A DNA stretch of 13,661 nucleotides from positions 1 through 13,661 of the forward strand of contig CAYRWY010000127.1 of NCBI GenBank assembly GCA_964427955.1, given 5' to 3'. The notes beneath the pieces are model-generated. The model saw nothing but the letters and a program-made list of their open reading frames with translations. It did no database searches and was not told where the DNA came from. Of the stretch, positions 1 to 6,293 are shown in pieces. The first letter of the stretch is position 1. Each line of letters opens with the position of its first letter. Origin of the DNA: JACRBK01 sp964427955 (lineage in GTDB: Bacteria; Chloroflexota; Anaerolineae; Aggregatilineales; Aggregatilineaceae). The position numbers and the translations under genes were made by a program.

Positions 1-431
1 ACGACGGCCAGCACTACCACCTCAAGCCGATCTCTTTTCCGCACACGCCCCCGCCGCCGGTCCAACAGCCGCGTATCCCGATCTGGGTCGTCGGATCGTG
101 GCCGCGCGAGAAGTCGATGCAGCGCGCGGCGCGCTGGGATGGCCTGCTGCCCACCAAACAAGATGAGCACGGCCAGCACCTCCCGGTTACGCCGGACGAT
201 CTGCGCGCCATGCGACCCTGGATCGCGCAGCACCGTCCCGCCGACACCCCGTTCGATTGCGTGGTCGAAGGGCACACGCCCGGCGACGATCCGGCGCAGG
301 CCGCGGCCACCATCCAGCCCTGGATCGACGCGGGCGCGACGTGGTGGCTGGAGTCGATGTGGGAGACGCCGCGCGAGCAGGTGGCGCAGGTCTTCGCCCG
401 CGTGCGGCAGGGTCCGCCGAAAAATGGTTGA
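1..431 (+). CDS. LLM-class flavin-dependent oxidoreductase, C-terminal part (5' truncated by window edge)
   Basis: Only the last 142 residues are visible; the open frame enters at base 3 and stops with TGA at 429-431. The visible start (DGQHYHLKPI) followed by a proline-rich stretch and PRIPIWVVGSWPREKSM is typical of the luciferase-like monooxygenase fold, where the segment IPIWVGG precedes the phosphate-binding part of the F420/FMN site. The WDGLLP motif soon after, and the tail (WIDAGATWWLESMWETPREQV) placing the last TIM-barrel strand and helix, also fit the family. Such enzymes oxidise or reduce small substrates using reduced FMN or F420; the substrate cannot be inferred here. The upstream part, which carries most active-site residues, lies outside the window. 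It is separated from meaB by a 155-bp repeat-containing gap, so an operon link is not evident. I am confident of the family and not of the exact reaction. Confidence 0.85.
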   Translation, partial: DGQHYHLKPISFPHTPPPPVQQPRIPIWVVGSWPREKSMQRAARWDGLLPTKQDEHGQHLPVTPDDLRAMRPWIAQHRPADTPFDCVVEGHTPGDDPAQAAATIQPWIDAGATWWLESMWETPREQVAQVFARVRQGPPKNG

Positions 432-453
432 GTTTCACTACTTCCGATCTTCC

Positions 454-519
454 GTAGGGGCGGACAGGCATTGAGAACCAGAATTTTTGAGGGCAGGGCG
501 CAGCAAGCAGCGCCCCTAC
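454..519. repeat. intergenic inverted repeat with GTAGGGGCG ends
   Basis: The nine bases GTAGGGGCG at 454-462 are repeated exactly as the reverse complement CGCCCCTAC at 511-519. Inside the right half a second hairpin can form: GGGCGC (496-501) pairs with GCGCCC (510-515) around an 8-nt loop. The core GTAGGGGC recurs in the last intergenic region of the window (13539-13546, and GTAGGGG at 13579-13585). This suggests a small dispersed intergenic element rather than a gene-specific regulator. There is no T-run after it, so it is not a classic terminator. Confidence 0.55.
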
Positions 520-538
520 CCCGACGTTTCCACCGCGC

Positions 539-582
539 CACTCCCCCTCGCCACCGGGTGGAGAGGGGGTCGGGGAGTGAGG
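539..582 (-). repeat. CCTCACCCC-type dispersed hairpin repeat, copy 1
   Basis: CACTCCCC (539-546) pairs exactly with GGGGAGTG (572-579), and inside it CCCCCTC (543-549) can instead pair with GAGGGGG (563-569), with CCAC/GTGG at the tip. Read on the minus strand the element begins CCTCACTCCCCGACCCCCTC. This matches the element at 13596-13638, which begins CCTCACCCCTAACCCCTCTC. The plus-strand 3' end of the element lies immediately in front of meaB and contains the GGAG/GAGG bases that serve as its ribosome binding site. Confidence 0.6.
574..582 (+). promoter_or_regulatory. ribosome binding site of meaB lying inside a repeat
   Basis: GGAG at 574-577 (9-nt spacer) and GAGG at 579-582 (4-nt spacer) precede the ATG at 587. 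Both belong to the right arm of the dispersed hairpin repeat. If the stem forms in the mRNA, the GGAG is paired. Confidence 0.45.
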
Positions 583-586
583 TCCT

Positions 587-1585
587 ATGATCACCCCTGA
601 CACCCTCGTCCAGGAGACGCTGGCCGGGAATCGCCGCGCGCTGGCCCGGCTGATCACGTTGATCGAAAACCGCGCGCCGGGCGCATCCGAGGCCCTGGCG
701 CAGATCTTCCCGCGCACGGGCCGCGCCTATCTGATCGGCATCACCGGCGCACCGGGCACCGGCAAAAGCACGCTGGTCAACGCCCTGGCCAAGACGCTGC
801 GCGGGCGCGGTCACACCGTGGGGATCATCGCCGTCGATCCCAGCAGCCCGTTCAGCGGCGGCGCGGTGCTCGGCGACCGGATTCGCATGACCGACCTGGC
901 CGGAGACAAGGGCGTCTTCATCCGCAGCATGGCCAACCGGGGCAGCCTGGGCGGCCTGGCGACCACGACCGGCGACGTGGTGCGCGTGCTGGATGCCGCC
1001 GGATTCGACGACGTGCTGATCGAAACGGTGGGCGCGGGCCAGAGCGAAGTGGACATCGCCCGCACGGCTTATACTACGCTGGTAGTCGATGCGCCGGGTC
1101 TGGGCGACGACGTGCAGGCCATCAAGGCGGGGATTCTCGAAATCGCGGATATTCTGGTCGTCAACAAAGCCGATCACGCCGGGGCGTCCAACACGGTCCG
1201 CGCGCTGCGGGCGGCGCTCGATCTCGGCCACCGCGTGCGGCTGACGGCGCATCACGGGCGGCTGATCCCGGCCCCGGACGCGCCGCCGGAGTACGACTTC
1301 TGGGACGTGCCAATCCTGCAAACCGTCGCTACCGAGTACATCGGGCTGGACGCCGTGGCCGACGCCGTCACCCGCCACGCCGCCTACCTGCGCGAGTCCG
1401 GCACGCTGGCCGCGCGCGAGCGCCAGCGCATCGAGACCGAGCTGGCCGACCGGCTGCGCGAGGCGCTGCTGGCCCGGCTGGTCGCGGATCGGCCCGCGGC
1501 GGCGTTCGAAGACGTGATCGGGCGCATCGTCCGCCACGAGATCGATCCCGGCAGCGCCGTGCGCGCCCTGCTCGACGGGAAATAA
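587..1585 (+). CDS. meaB: methylmalonyl-CoA mutase-associated GTPase MeaB (ArgK/MeaB family G3E-type GTPase)
   Basis: A 332-residue protein of normal family length. MeaB proteins are P-loop GTPases that bind adenosylcobalamin-dependent acyl-CoA mutases (methylmalonyl-CoA or isobutyryl-CoA mutase), gate cofactor loading and protect the enzyme from inactivation. Visible motifs in order: Walker A GAPGTGKST (54-62), VDPSSP (83-88), GDRIRM (96-101), the family-typical RGSLGGLA (118-125), ETVGAGQSE (146-154), DDVQAIKAGILEIAD (174-188) and the guanine-specificity motif NKAD (193-196). The C-terminal third is an Arg/Glu-rich helical dimerisation arm. The usual LVPGMGDD is here VVDAPGLGDD (166-175), a small variation in the switch region. 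No mutase gene lies in this window, so its client must be encoded elsewhere. The start at 587 is supported by GGAG nine bases upstream. It converges with a minus-strand gene and shares a terminator with it. Confidence 0.95.
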   Translation: MITPDTLVQETLAGNRRALARLITLIENRAPGASEALAQIFPRTGRAYLIGITGAPGTGKSTLVNALAKTLRGRGHTVGIIAVDPSSPFSGGAVLGDRIRMTDLAGDKGVFIRSMANRGSLGGLATTTGDVVRVLDAAGFDDVLIETVGAGQSEVDIARTAYTTLVVDAPGLGDDVQAIKAGILEIADILVVNKADHAGASNTVRALRAALDLGHRVRLTAHHGRLIPAPDAPPEYDFWDVPILQTVATEYIGLDAVADAVTRHAAYLRESGTLAARERQRIETELADRLREALLARLVADRPAAAFEDVIGRIVRHEIDPGSAVRALLDGK

Positions 1586-1616
1586 AAATCCCCTCTCCGC
1601 ATGGACAGGGGATTTC
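1584..1616. terminator. bidirectional intrinsic terminator between convergent genes
   Basis: AAATCCCCT (1586-1594) pairs perfectly with AGGGGATTT (1607-1615), and TCC/GGA extends the pairing towards a GCAT tip. Read on the minus strand, the stem ends in TTTTTATT, a good U-tract for the SH3b gene that stops at 1638. Read on the plus strand, only TTT follows the stem, so it is weaker for meaB, whose stop codon touches the stem. Confidence 0.8.
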
Positions 1617-1637
1617 GATCATGACGAGCAAAGAAGA

Positions 1638-2297
1638 CTACGGCAGCGGGCCGTCGAGCGTCATCACCGACGCCGGGACGAAGACCGTGTTCCGGCCACC
1701 GACGAACACTTCGTACCACTGCTTGCCATCGGTGCCGGTCGTGCCGCCGAGGACGAACCAGGTCTGGCCTGCCTTCAGCGTTTCGCTGCGCGCGGTCGCC
1801 GGATCGGCTTCGGTGTAGACCGGCGTATCGGCCAGGACGTAGCCATTCACCCGCGCGTTGGAGGGCGGCTGCTGAATGCCGTAGATTTGGGCATTCGGCG
1901 AACGGAGCACACCCGACGGACATTCTCCGTACATTTCAGAGCTGGTCACCAGGATGCCGCTTGGTGCCCAGACCTCAAGGGTGATCCTGGTGTAGCCATC
2001 GGGCGGGACGTATTCGAAATCATAATAATCCCCGCCATAGCCGGTGTTTTCAGTCCACTCCTCATGCTCGGAATAAGGCCCCTGAGTGGGCGATTCCGAC
2101 ACGAGGTTGTACTCGATCCGGTAGTCTGCCGGATAGTTCCACACCACGCGGTAAAAGAAATATCCTCCGTAGTCCTGGCAGGGCAGAACCCAATCCAGTT
2201 CGGAGAATTCCAGACCCGGTCCGTCCACGGCTAACACGGATGGGACCAGCACCAGCACCAGCGCCAGCACTGAAACTAATAAAACTAAGCGTTTCAT
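1638..2297 (-). CDS. secreted hypothetical protein with C-terminal SH3b-like domain
   Basis: A 219-residue protein starting MKRLVLLVSVLALVLVLVPS, a clear Sec signal peptide with likely cleavage after SVLA (residue 23). Residues 24-130 form an unrecognised region rich in Tyr, Trp, Glu and Asp, with two cysteines (40 and 126) that could form a disulfide outside the cell. Residues about 150-212 (VNGYVLADTPVYTEADPATA through WYEVFVGGRNTVFVPASVM) read as a bacterial SH3 domain, the fold used to bind cell-wall or other extracellular ligands. The start is well supported by AGGAGG (complement of 2308-2313) ten bases before the ATG. It is monocistronic: it diverges from the 2597 gene and converges with meaB. 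Its function is unknown; no catalytic domain is visible. The protein is acidic, and the gene is less GC-rich than its neighbours. Confidence 0.85.
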   Translation of the reverse strand: MKRLVLLVSVLALVLVLVPSVLAVDGPGLEFSELDWVLPCQDYGGYFFYRVVWNYPADYRIEYNLVSESPTQGPYSEHEEWTENTGYGGDYYDFEYVPPDGYTRITLEVWAPSGILVTSSEMYGECPSGVLRSPNAQIYGIQQPPSNARVNGYVLADTPVYTEADPATARSETLKAGQTWFVLGGTTGTDGKQWYEVFVGGRNTVFVPASVMTLDGPLP

Positions 2298-2345
2298 GGT
2301 TTTACGTCCTCCTGGCTAAATAAACGAGAATAACACACCAATTTC

Positions 2346-2351
2346 ATTATA
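2346..2351 (-). promoter_or_regulatory. -10 element of the SH3b gene promoter
   Basis: On the minus strand the bases read TATAAT, a consensus -10. This would give a 5' leader of roughly 40 bases before the ATG at 2297. No convincing -35 sits 16-18 bases further upstream (the bases there read GCACTG or similar), so either the promoter depends on the AT-rich flank or an activator, or the match is chance in AT-rich DNA. Confidence 0.4.
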
Positions 2352-2428
2352 AAACAACTTCTTTGTAACAGTGCTAAAAACTTCTAAAAAATATAACGAG
2401 TTGGTTGATAAAACATATTCTTCCAACC

Positions 2429-2444
2429 AATAATCAAGATTATT
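2429..2444. promoter_or_regulatory. 16-bp dyad AATAATC-AA-GATTATT, candidate operator
   Basis: Seven-base arms AATAATC and GATTATT are perfect inverted repeats separated by two bases, too close for an RNA hairpin but well suited to a dimeric DNA-binding protein. It lies upstream of the minus-strand -10, inside the AT-rich divergent region. AT-rich DNA produces such palindromes by chance, so the call is tentative. Confidence 0.35.
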
Positions 2445-2457
2445 TCTAAGGAAATAA

Positions 2458-2491
2458 AAAAATCTCCTTTCCCAGCGGAGAGAGGATTTTT
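2458..2491. terminator. second terminator-like hairpin, orphaned in the divergent region
   Basis: A 15-bp stem with one mismatch and two G-U pairs forms between AAAAATCTCCTTTCC (2458-2472) and GGAGAGAGGATTTTT (2477-2491) around a CAGC tip. On the minus strand it is followed by a T-rich run. No gene in the window ends at it in either direction. Its sequence and flanks resemble the terminator at 1584-1616. Confidence 0.6.
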
Positions 2492-2581
2492 CGATTTTAC
2501 GAGCGGAAGCTTACGGCAGTCATCCCCCCATTTTTGGGTTTATCTTCTCCCTACAAATCGGAGTACACTGAGACTAGTCAC

Positions 2582-2588
2582 AAGGAGG
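2582..2588 (+). promoter_or_regulatory. ribosome binding site deciding the start at 2597
   Basis: AAGGAGG, a near-perfect Shine-Dalgarno sequence, lies eight bases before ATG 2597. This rules against an in-frame TTG start at 2534. Confidence 0.8.
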
Positions 2589-2596
2589 AACGACCC

Positions 2597-3049
2597 ATGA
2601 GCAATCATGATCCTGGCGATCTGTACGAATCGCCCCCACCCCGCCGGCGTGCCTACGGGCAAGACGACGAATACGACGACGTGTGGGCGGCGGCTGATCA
2701 CGACGATCAGGACGATCCGGGCGCGGAGATTGAAGATCTGGCCGCGGGCTATCACTGGCAGGATCGCGACCGCCCGGGCGCGCGGCACCCCAGCGAAGAG
2801 CTGGATCTCGGCCCGGTGACCCTGCCGCCCCCCCGGCGCGGGCACTTCCGCCCCCCGACCACCCCCGGCCTGAACGGCTATGCGCCGCACCGCGATCCGG
2901 GTCCACGCCGTGCCAGCGCCCCGACCCGGCGGGCACCCCGCGCCTGGTCGTTTCGGATGCCGTTCTGGCAGATCCTGATGCTGGTCATCCTGGCCGTGAT
3001 GGCGCTCTTTGCCATCGTGCTGGCCGTCGTCTCCATCTTGATGCTGTAA
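2597..3049 (+). CDS. hypothetical tail-anchored membrane protein with disordered charged N-terminus
   Basis: A 150-residue protein I do not recognise. Residues 1-70 are Asp/Glu-rich and low in hydrophobics (for example GQDDEYDDVWAAADHDDQDD), so probably disordered. Residues 77-118 are Pro/Arg-rich and basic (PPPRRGHFRPPTTP, GPRRASAPTRRAPRAW). A single strong transmembrane helix occupies about 123-149 and ends the protein at ILML, so the long N-terminal part should face the cytoplasm. The layout (acidic, then basic, then membrane anchor) suits a membrane-recruited interaction protein, but nothing in the sequence names a partner. It sits 184 bases upstream of secA, which has its own promoter-like -10. 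The start is set by AAGGAGG. Codon use is GC-rich like the neighbours, and the reading frame looks genuine. Confidence 0.75.
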   Translation: MSNHDPGDLYESPPPRRRAYGQDDEYDDVWAAADHDDQDDPGAEIEDLAAGYHWQDRDRPGARHPSEELDLGPVTLPPPRRGHFRPPTTPGLNGYAPHRDPGPRRASAPTRRAPRAWSFRMPFWQILMLVILAVMALFAIVLAVVSILML

Positions 3050-3055
3050 TCCAGC

Positions 3056-3084
3056 GCGGGGCGGGTTCAGATGCCCGCCCCCGC
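3056..3084 (+). terminator. GC-rich hairpin after the tail-anchored protein gene
   Basis: GCGGGGCGGG (3056-3065) pairs with CCCGCCCCCGC (3074-3084) with one bulged C and an eight-base loop, seven bases after the stop codon. No T-run follows, so it could be a weak or factor-assisted terminator or a 3'-end stabiliser. Confidence 0.4.
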
Positions 3085-3145
3085 CGATCTCGACCAGAAT
3101 ATCCCCGGAGTGAGAGAAAATCCCGCCTCGAACGTATTAAACATT

Positions 3146-3164
3146 GGATAGCCAGCCGCTATCC
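3146..3164. promoter_or_regulatory. inverted repeat overlapping the -35 region of secA
   Basis: GGATAGC (3146-3152) and GCTATCC (3158-3164) are perfect seven-base arms with a five-base centre. The right arm covers the place where a -35 hexamer would lie relative to the TATAAT at 3184. It could be a repressor or activator site, or a short RNA hairpin of the upstream transcript. No T-run follows. Confidence 0.35.
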
Positions 3165-3180
3165 GACCCTACCTGGAATA

Positions 3181-3189
3181 TGCTATAAT
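3181..3189 (+). promoter_or_regulatory. extended -10 promoter of secA (TGCTATAAT)
   Basis: A perfect TATAAT (3184-3189) with TGC directly before it forms an extended -10, which does not need a good -35; none is seen. Transcription would begin near 3196, giving a leader of about 40 bases before the ATG at 3234. Confidence 0.65.
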
Positions 3190-3233
3190 CCGCACCAAGA
3201 CTTCTATGTCGAGAAGTGAAACCGAGAGGTACG

Positions 3234-6155
3234 ATGTTAAGAACTATCACCCGGACCCTGTTCGGCGATCCGAACGAGCGCGAGCTTAATCGTCACCGGA
3301 CCGTTGTAGAGCAGATCAATGCGCTGGAACCTGAGGTCAAGCGCCTCAGCGATACCCAGATCCGCGCCAAGACCGACGAGTTCAAAACGCGGCTCCAACA
3401 AGGCGAAACCCTGGACGATCTCCTGCCCGAAGCCTACGCCCTCGTGCGTGAGGCGGCGATCCGCACCATTGGCCAGCGCCACTTTGACGTGCAGTTGATC
3501 GGCGGCATTGTCCTGCATCAGGGCAAGATCGCCGAAATGAAGACCGGCGAAGGTAAAACGCTGGTCGCGACCCTGCCCCTCTACCTGAACGCCCTGAGCG
3601 GCGAAGGGGCGCACCTCGTCACCCACAACGATTACCTGTCCAAGTTCGGCTTGCAGCAGATGGGGCCGATCTACCACTTCCTGGGCCTGTCGGCGGCGGT
3701 GATCCAGAACCGGGGCGGCAACGAGAACATGCACTCGTTCCTGTTCGATCCCACCTACCTGAGCGACGACGCCCGCTTCCAGTTCCTGCGCCCCATCGAG
3801 CGGGGCGAAGCCTACCAGGCCGATGTCACTTACGGCACGAACAACGAGTTCGGCTTCGACTACCTGCGCGATAACATGGTGCACACGCTGAGCGACATCG
3901 TGCAGCACGGGCACCATTACGCCATCGTGGACGAAGTGGACAGCATCCTCATCGACGAAGCGCGCACCCCGCTGATCATCAGCGGCCAGGCCGATCAGCC
4001 GTCCGAGCTGTACACCCTGTTCGCCCGGCTGGTGAAGGATCTGAAGGCCAGCAGCCAGGACAGCATCGACGCCGAAACGCCCGACGGCGACTACGTCGAG
4101 GAGCTGCAAGATCGCAGCGTCTATCTGACCGAGCAGGGCGTCGAAAAGATGGAGCGCAAGCTCAGCTACGAAAACCGCCTGCACGGCGACAACCTGTACA
4201 ACCCCGAAAACTCGGACATGCTGCCCTACCTGGACAACGCCCTGCGCGCCCGCGTGGTCTACCAGTTGGACAAAGACTACGTGGTCACGCCGGACGGCCA
4301 GGTCATCATCGTGGACGAATTTACCGGGCGTCTGATGCACGGGCGGCGCTTCTCCGAAGGGCTGCACCAGGCCATCGAGGCGAAAGAAGGCGTCGAGGTC
4401 CGGCGCGAGAACCTGACGCTGGCGACCATCACCTTCCAAAACTACTTCCGCATGTACGACAAGCTGGCCGGGATGACCGGTACGGCGGCGACGGAAGCTC
4501 AGGAATTCGAGAAAATCTACGAACTCGAAGTGACCGCCATCCCCACCAACCTGCCCTGCATCCGCGAGGATCAGGAAGACCTGGTCTACATGAACGAAAA
4601 CGCCAAGTGGCGGGCGGTGGTCAAGGACATCAAAGAGCGCCAGCAGCGCGGCCAGCCGGTGCTGGTCGGTACGGCGGCCATCGAGACCAGCGAGCGCCTC
4701 AGCAAGCTGCTGGACCGGGCGGGCGTGAATCACCAGGTCCTCAACGCCAAGCAGCACGAGCGCGAAGCCGTGATCATCGCCCAGGCCGGACGCCCCGGCG
4801 CGATCACGATTGCGACCAACATGGCCGGACGCGGCGTGGACATTCTGCTGGGCGGCAATCCCGAAGGGCTGGCCCGCGAAAAGCTGCGCAAGCAGTACAG
4901 CATCGACATCACCGAGGCCACGCCCGAACAGTGGAAAGAAATGCTCGACGCGGCCAAACAGGAATGCCAGCGCGACCGCAGCGTCGTCCTCGAACAGGGC
5001 GGGCTGTACGTGCTCGGCACCGAACGCCACGAGGCGCGGCGTATCGACAACCAGTTGCGCGGGCGTGGGGGCCGCCAGGGCGATCCCGGCGCGAGCCGCT
5101 TCTATCTCTCGCTCGAAGACGACCTGATGCGGCGCTTCGGCGGCGACCGGGTCAAGGGCCTGATGAAGTGGGCCGATGTGCCCGAAGACATGCCGCTCGA
5201 ACACCGCATGGTGTCCAAGTCGATCCAGCAGGCGCAGATCCGGGTGGAAGGGCACCATTTCGACATCCGCAAGCGCGTGCTCGACTACGACGACGTGGTG
5301 AACAAGCAGCGTGAGACGATCTACGCCCAGCGCCGCAAGATCATCAACGCCCAGCCCGGCGAGTTGCGCGACCAGATCCAGCGCATGATCACCGAGCAGA
5401 TCCAGGCCGCCGTCAAAGACGAACTGGGCAGCGACCGGATCGACTGGGATATCGAAGCCCTCTATCACCGCGTGCTGGCGATCTACCCCGTCCCATCTTC
5501 GATCACGCCCCAGTCGTTGGAGACCTATCACGAAGCGGAAGAAGTCGAGCTGGCCCTGGTCAAAGGCGCGCTGACCGTCTACCAGGAACGGATCAACCAG
5601 TTCGGCTCGGACTGGATGGCCGACGCCGAAAAATACGTCATGCTGATGACCGTCGATCTGCTCTGGCAGCGCAACCTGACCGACCTGGACGTCCTGCGCG
5701 AAGGGATCGGGCTGGTCGGCGTCGGCGGGCGCGACCCGCTGGTGGAATACCAGCGCCAGAGCTACGAAATGTGGACCGCCCTGCAAACCGAGATCCAGAC
5801 CAAGATCGTGACCGACATTTTCCGCGTGGCCCCGCGCGAGCAGCAGCGCCTGCCGGTCCGCCCACGCCTGATGAACATCCAGACCGGGCGCGGCGCGATG
5901 CCCACCGTCGCGACGCCGGAACCCGTCCCGCAGGAACGCGGCGGGGGACGGGCGCCCGTCCCTGGCGGACAGCCCAAAGCGCCGGAGCCGATGCGCAATG
6001 TGGGCATGTATGATAATGTAGGCCGTAACGATCCCTGCCCCTGCGGCAGCGGCAAGAAGTTCAAGCACTGCCACTACCCGCTGATGCAGCAGCAGCGCCA
6101 CACCGTCGATCAAGAGTCGATCAAACGCGGCGTGGCCCGGCGGCCCCGGCGGTAA
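3234..6155 (+). CDS. secA: preprotein translocase ATPase SecA
   Basis: A 973-residue SecA, the cytosolic and membrane-peripheral motor that pushes unfolded preproteins through SecYEG. The start ATG 3234 gives the usual family N-terminus MLRTITRTLFGDPNERELNR and has GAGAGG just upstream; an in-frame GTG at 3216 would add six residues, including an AGA codon rare here, and is less likely. Motifs: Walker A MKTGEGKT (102-109), DEVD box (233-236) followed by SILIDEARTPLI, the preprotein cross-linking domain after it, GMTGTA (413-418), NMAGRG (529-534), and the second ATPase domain end RIDNQLRGRGGRQGDPGASR. The C-terminus carries the zinc motif C935-x-C937-x8-C946-H947, which binds SecB or ribosomes in other bacteria, then a basic tail of about 26 residues. 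An insertion of about 30 residues near 160-192 (around SFLFDPTYLSDDARFQFLRP) lies in nucleotide-binding domain 1. The gene is intact. Confidence 0.98.
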   Translation: MLRTITRTLFGDPNERELNRHRTVVEQINALEPEVKRLSDTQIRAKTDEFKTRLQQGETLDDLLPEAYALVREAAIRTIGQRHFDVQLIGGIVLHQGKIAEMKTGEGKTLVATLPLYLNALSGEGAHLVTHNDYLSKFGLQQMGPIYHFLGLSAAVIQNRGGNENMHSFLFDPTYLSDDARFQFLRPIERGEAYQADVTYGTNNEFGFDYLRDNMVHTLSDIVQHGHHYAIVDEVDSILIDEARTPLIISGQADQPSELYTLFARLVKDLKASSQDSIDAETPDGDYVEELQDRSVYLTEQGVEKMERKLSYENRLHGDNLYNPENSDMLPYLDNALRARVVYQLDKDYVVTPDGQVIIVDEFTGRLMHGRRFSEGLHQAIEAKEGVEVRRENLTLATITFQNYFRMYDKLAGMTGTAATEAQEFEKIYELEVTAIPTNLPCIREDQEDLVYMNENAKWRAVVKDIKERQQRGQPVLVGTAAIETSERLSKLLDRAGVNHQVLNAKQHEREAVIIAQAGRPGAITIATNMAGRGVDILLGGNPEGLAREKLRKQYSIDITEATPEQWKEMLDAAKQECQRDRSVVLEQGGLYVLGTERHEARRIDNQLRGRGGRQGDPGASRFYLSLEDDLMRRFGGDRVKGLMKWADVPEDMPLEHRMVSKSIQQAQIRVEGHHFDIRKRVLDYDDVVNKQRETIYAQRRKIINAQPGELRDQIQRMITEQIQAAVKDELGSDRIDWDIEALYHRVLAIYPVPSSITPQSLETYHEAEEVELALVKGALTVYQERINQFGSDWMADAEKYVMLMTVDLLWQRNLTDLDVLREGIGLVGVGGRDPLVEYQRQSYEMWTALQTEIQTKIVTDIFRVAPREQQRLPVRPRLMNIQTGRGAMPTVATPEPVPQERGGGRAPVPGGQPKAPEPMRNVGMYDNVGRNDPCPCGSGKKFKHCHYPLMQQQRHTVDQESIKRGVARRPRR

Positions 6156-6171
6156 CGTCGAGTGCAGGAGG

Positions 6172-6191
6172 GCGGGGCCCCGCTGGGGACC
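6172..6191 (+). terminator. weak GC hairpin after secA
   Basis: The 12-bp perfect palindrome GCGGGGCCCCGC (6172-6183) overlaps a CCCC-GCT-GGGG hairpin (6178-6188), 16 bases after the secA stop. A T-containing stretch (TATTTGTGGGACTTTTC) follows only about ten bases later, so termination here is doubtful and read-through into the next gene is possible. Confidence 0.3.
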
Positions 6192-6293
6192 GGAACTATT
6201 TGTGGGACTTTTCTACCCTTTAGCCGCCAGGTGCGCCACACGATCAGGGGGAATACAATGGGCCGGAGGGAAAAGGATCAAGGGAAGGCTGTT

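Larger units (their letters stand above)
2298..2596. other. AT-rich divergent intergenic region
   Basis: About 300 bases lie between two divergent genes. The stretch 2314-2465 is strikingly AT-rich against a GC-rich window. It contains the minus-strand -10 (2346-2351), an inverted repeat TTGGTTG (2401-2407) / CAACCAA (2424-2430), the dyad at 2429-2444, and a terminator-like hairpin (2458-2491). Bases 2492-2520 resemble the sequence at the 3' end of the SH3b gene. No open frame of credible composition is seen. Confidence 0.7.

Noticed and set aside
454..582. Possible CRISPR or tRNA-like structure in the gap before meaB
   Set aside because: There are no regularly spaced direct repeats and no cloverleaf; the structure is explained by two short inverted repeats.
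14..1537. A 507-codon minus-strand open frame opposite the flavin monooxygenase end and meaB
   Set aside because: It crosses two real genes and the repeat-filled gap, is rich in Arg/Gly/Ala/His, and shows no domain or ribosome site. It is a shadow frame.
1621..2234. Plus-strand open frames (1621-1818 and 1887-2234) inside the SH3b gene
   Set aside because: The minus-strand frame has a signal peptide, an excellent Shine-Dalgarno and an SH3b domain; these frames lack any support.
2534..2596. An in-frame TTG start that would add 21 residues to the tail-anchored protein
   Set aside because: The extension would run through the AAGGAGG ribosome site of ATG 2597 and has no upstream ribosome site.
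3237..6113. A 958-codon open frame on the minus strand opposite secA
   Set aside because: It is the mirror of GC-biased codon use in secA. It has no ribosome site and low-complexity Val/Asp/His/Gln-rich composition, while the plus strand is an unmistakable SecA.
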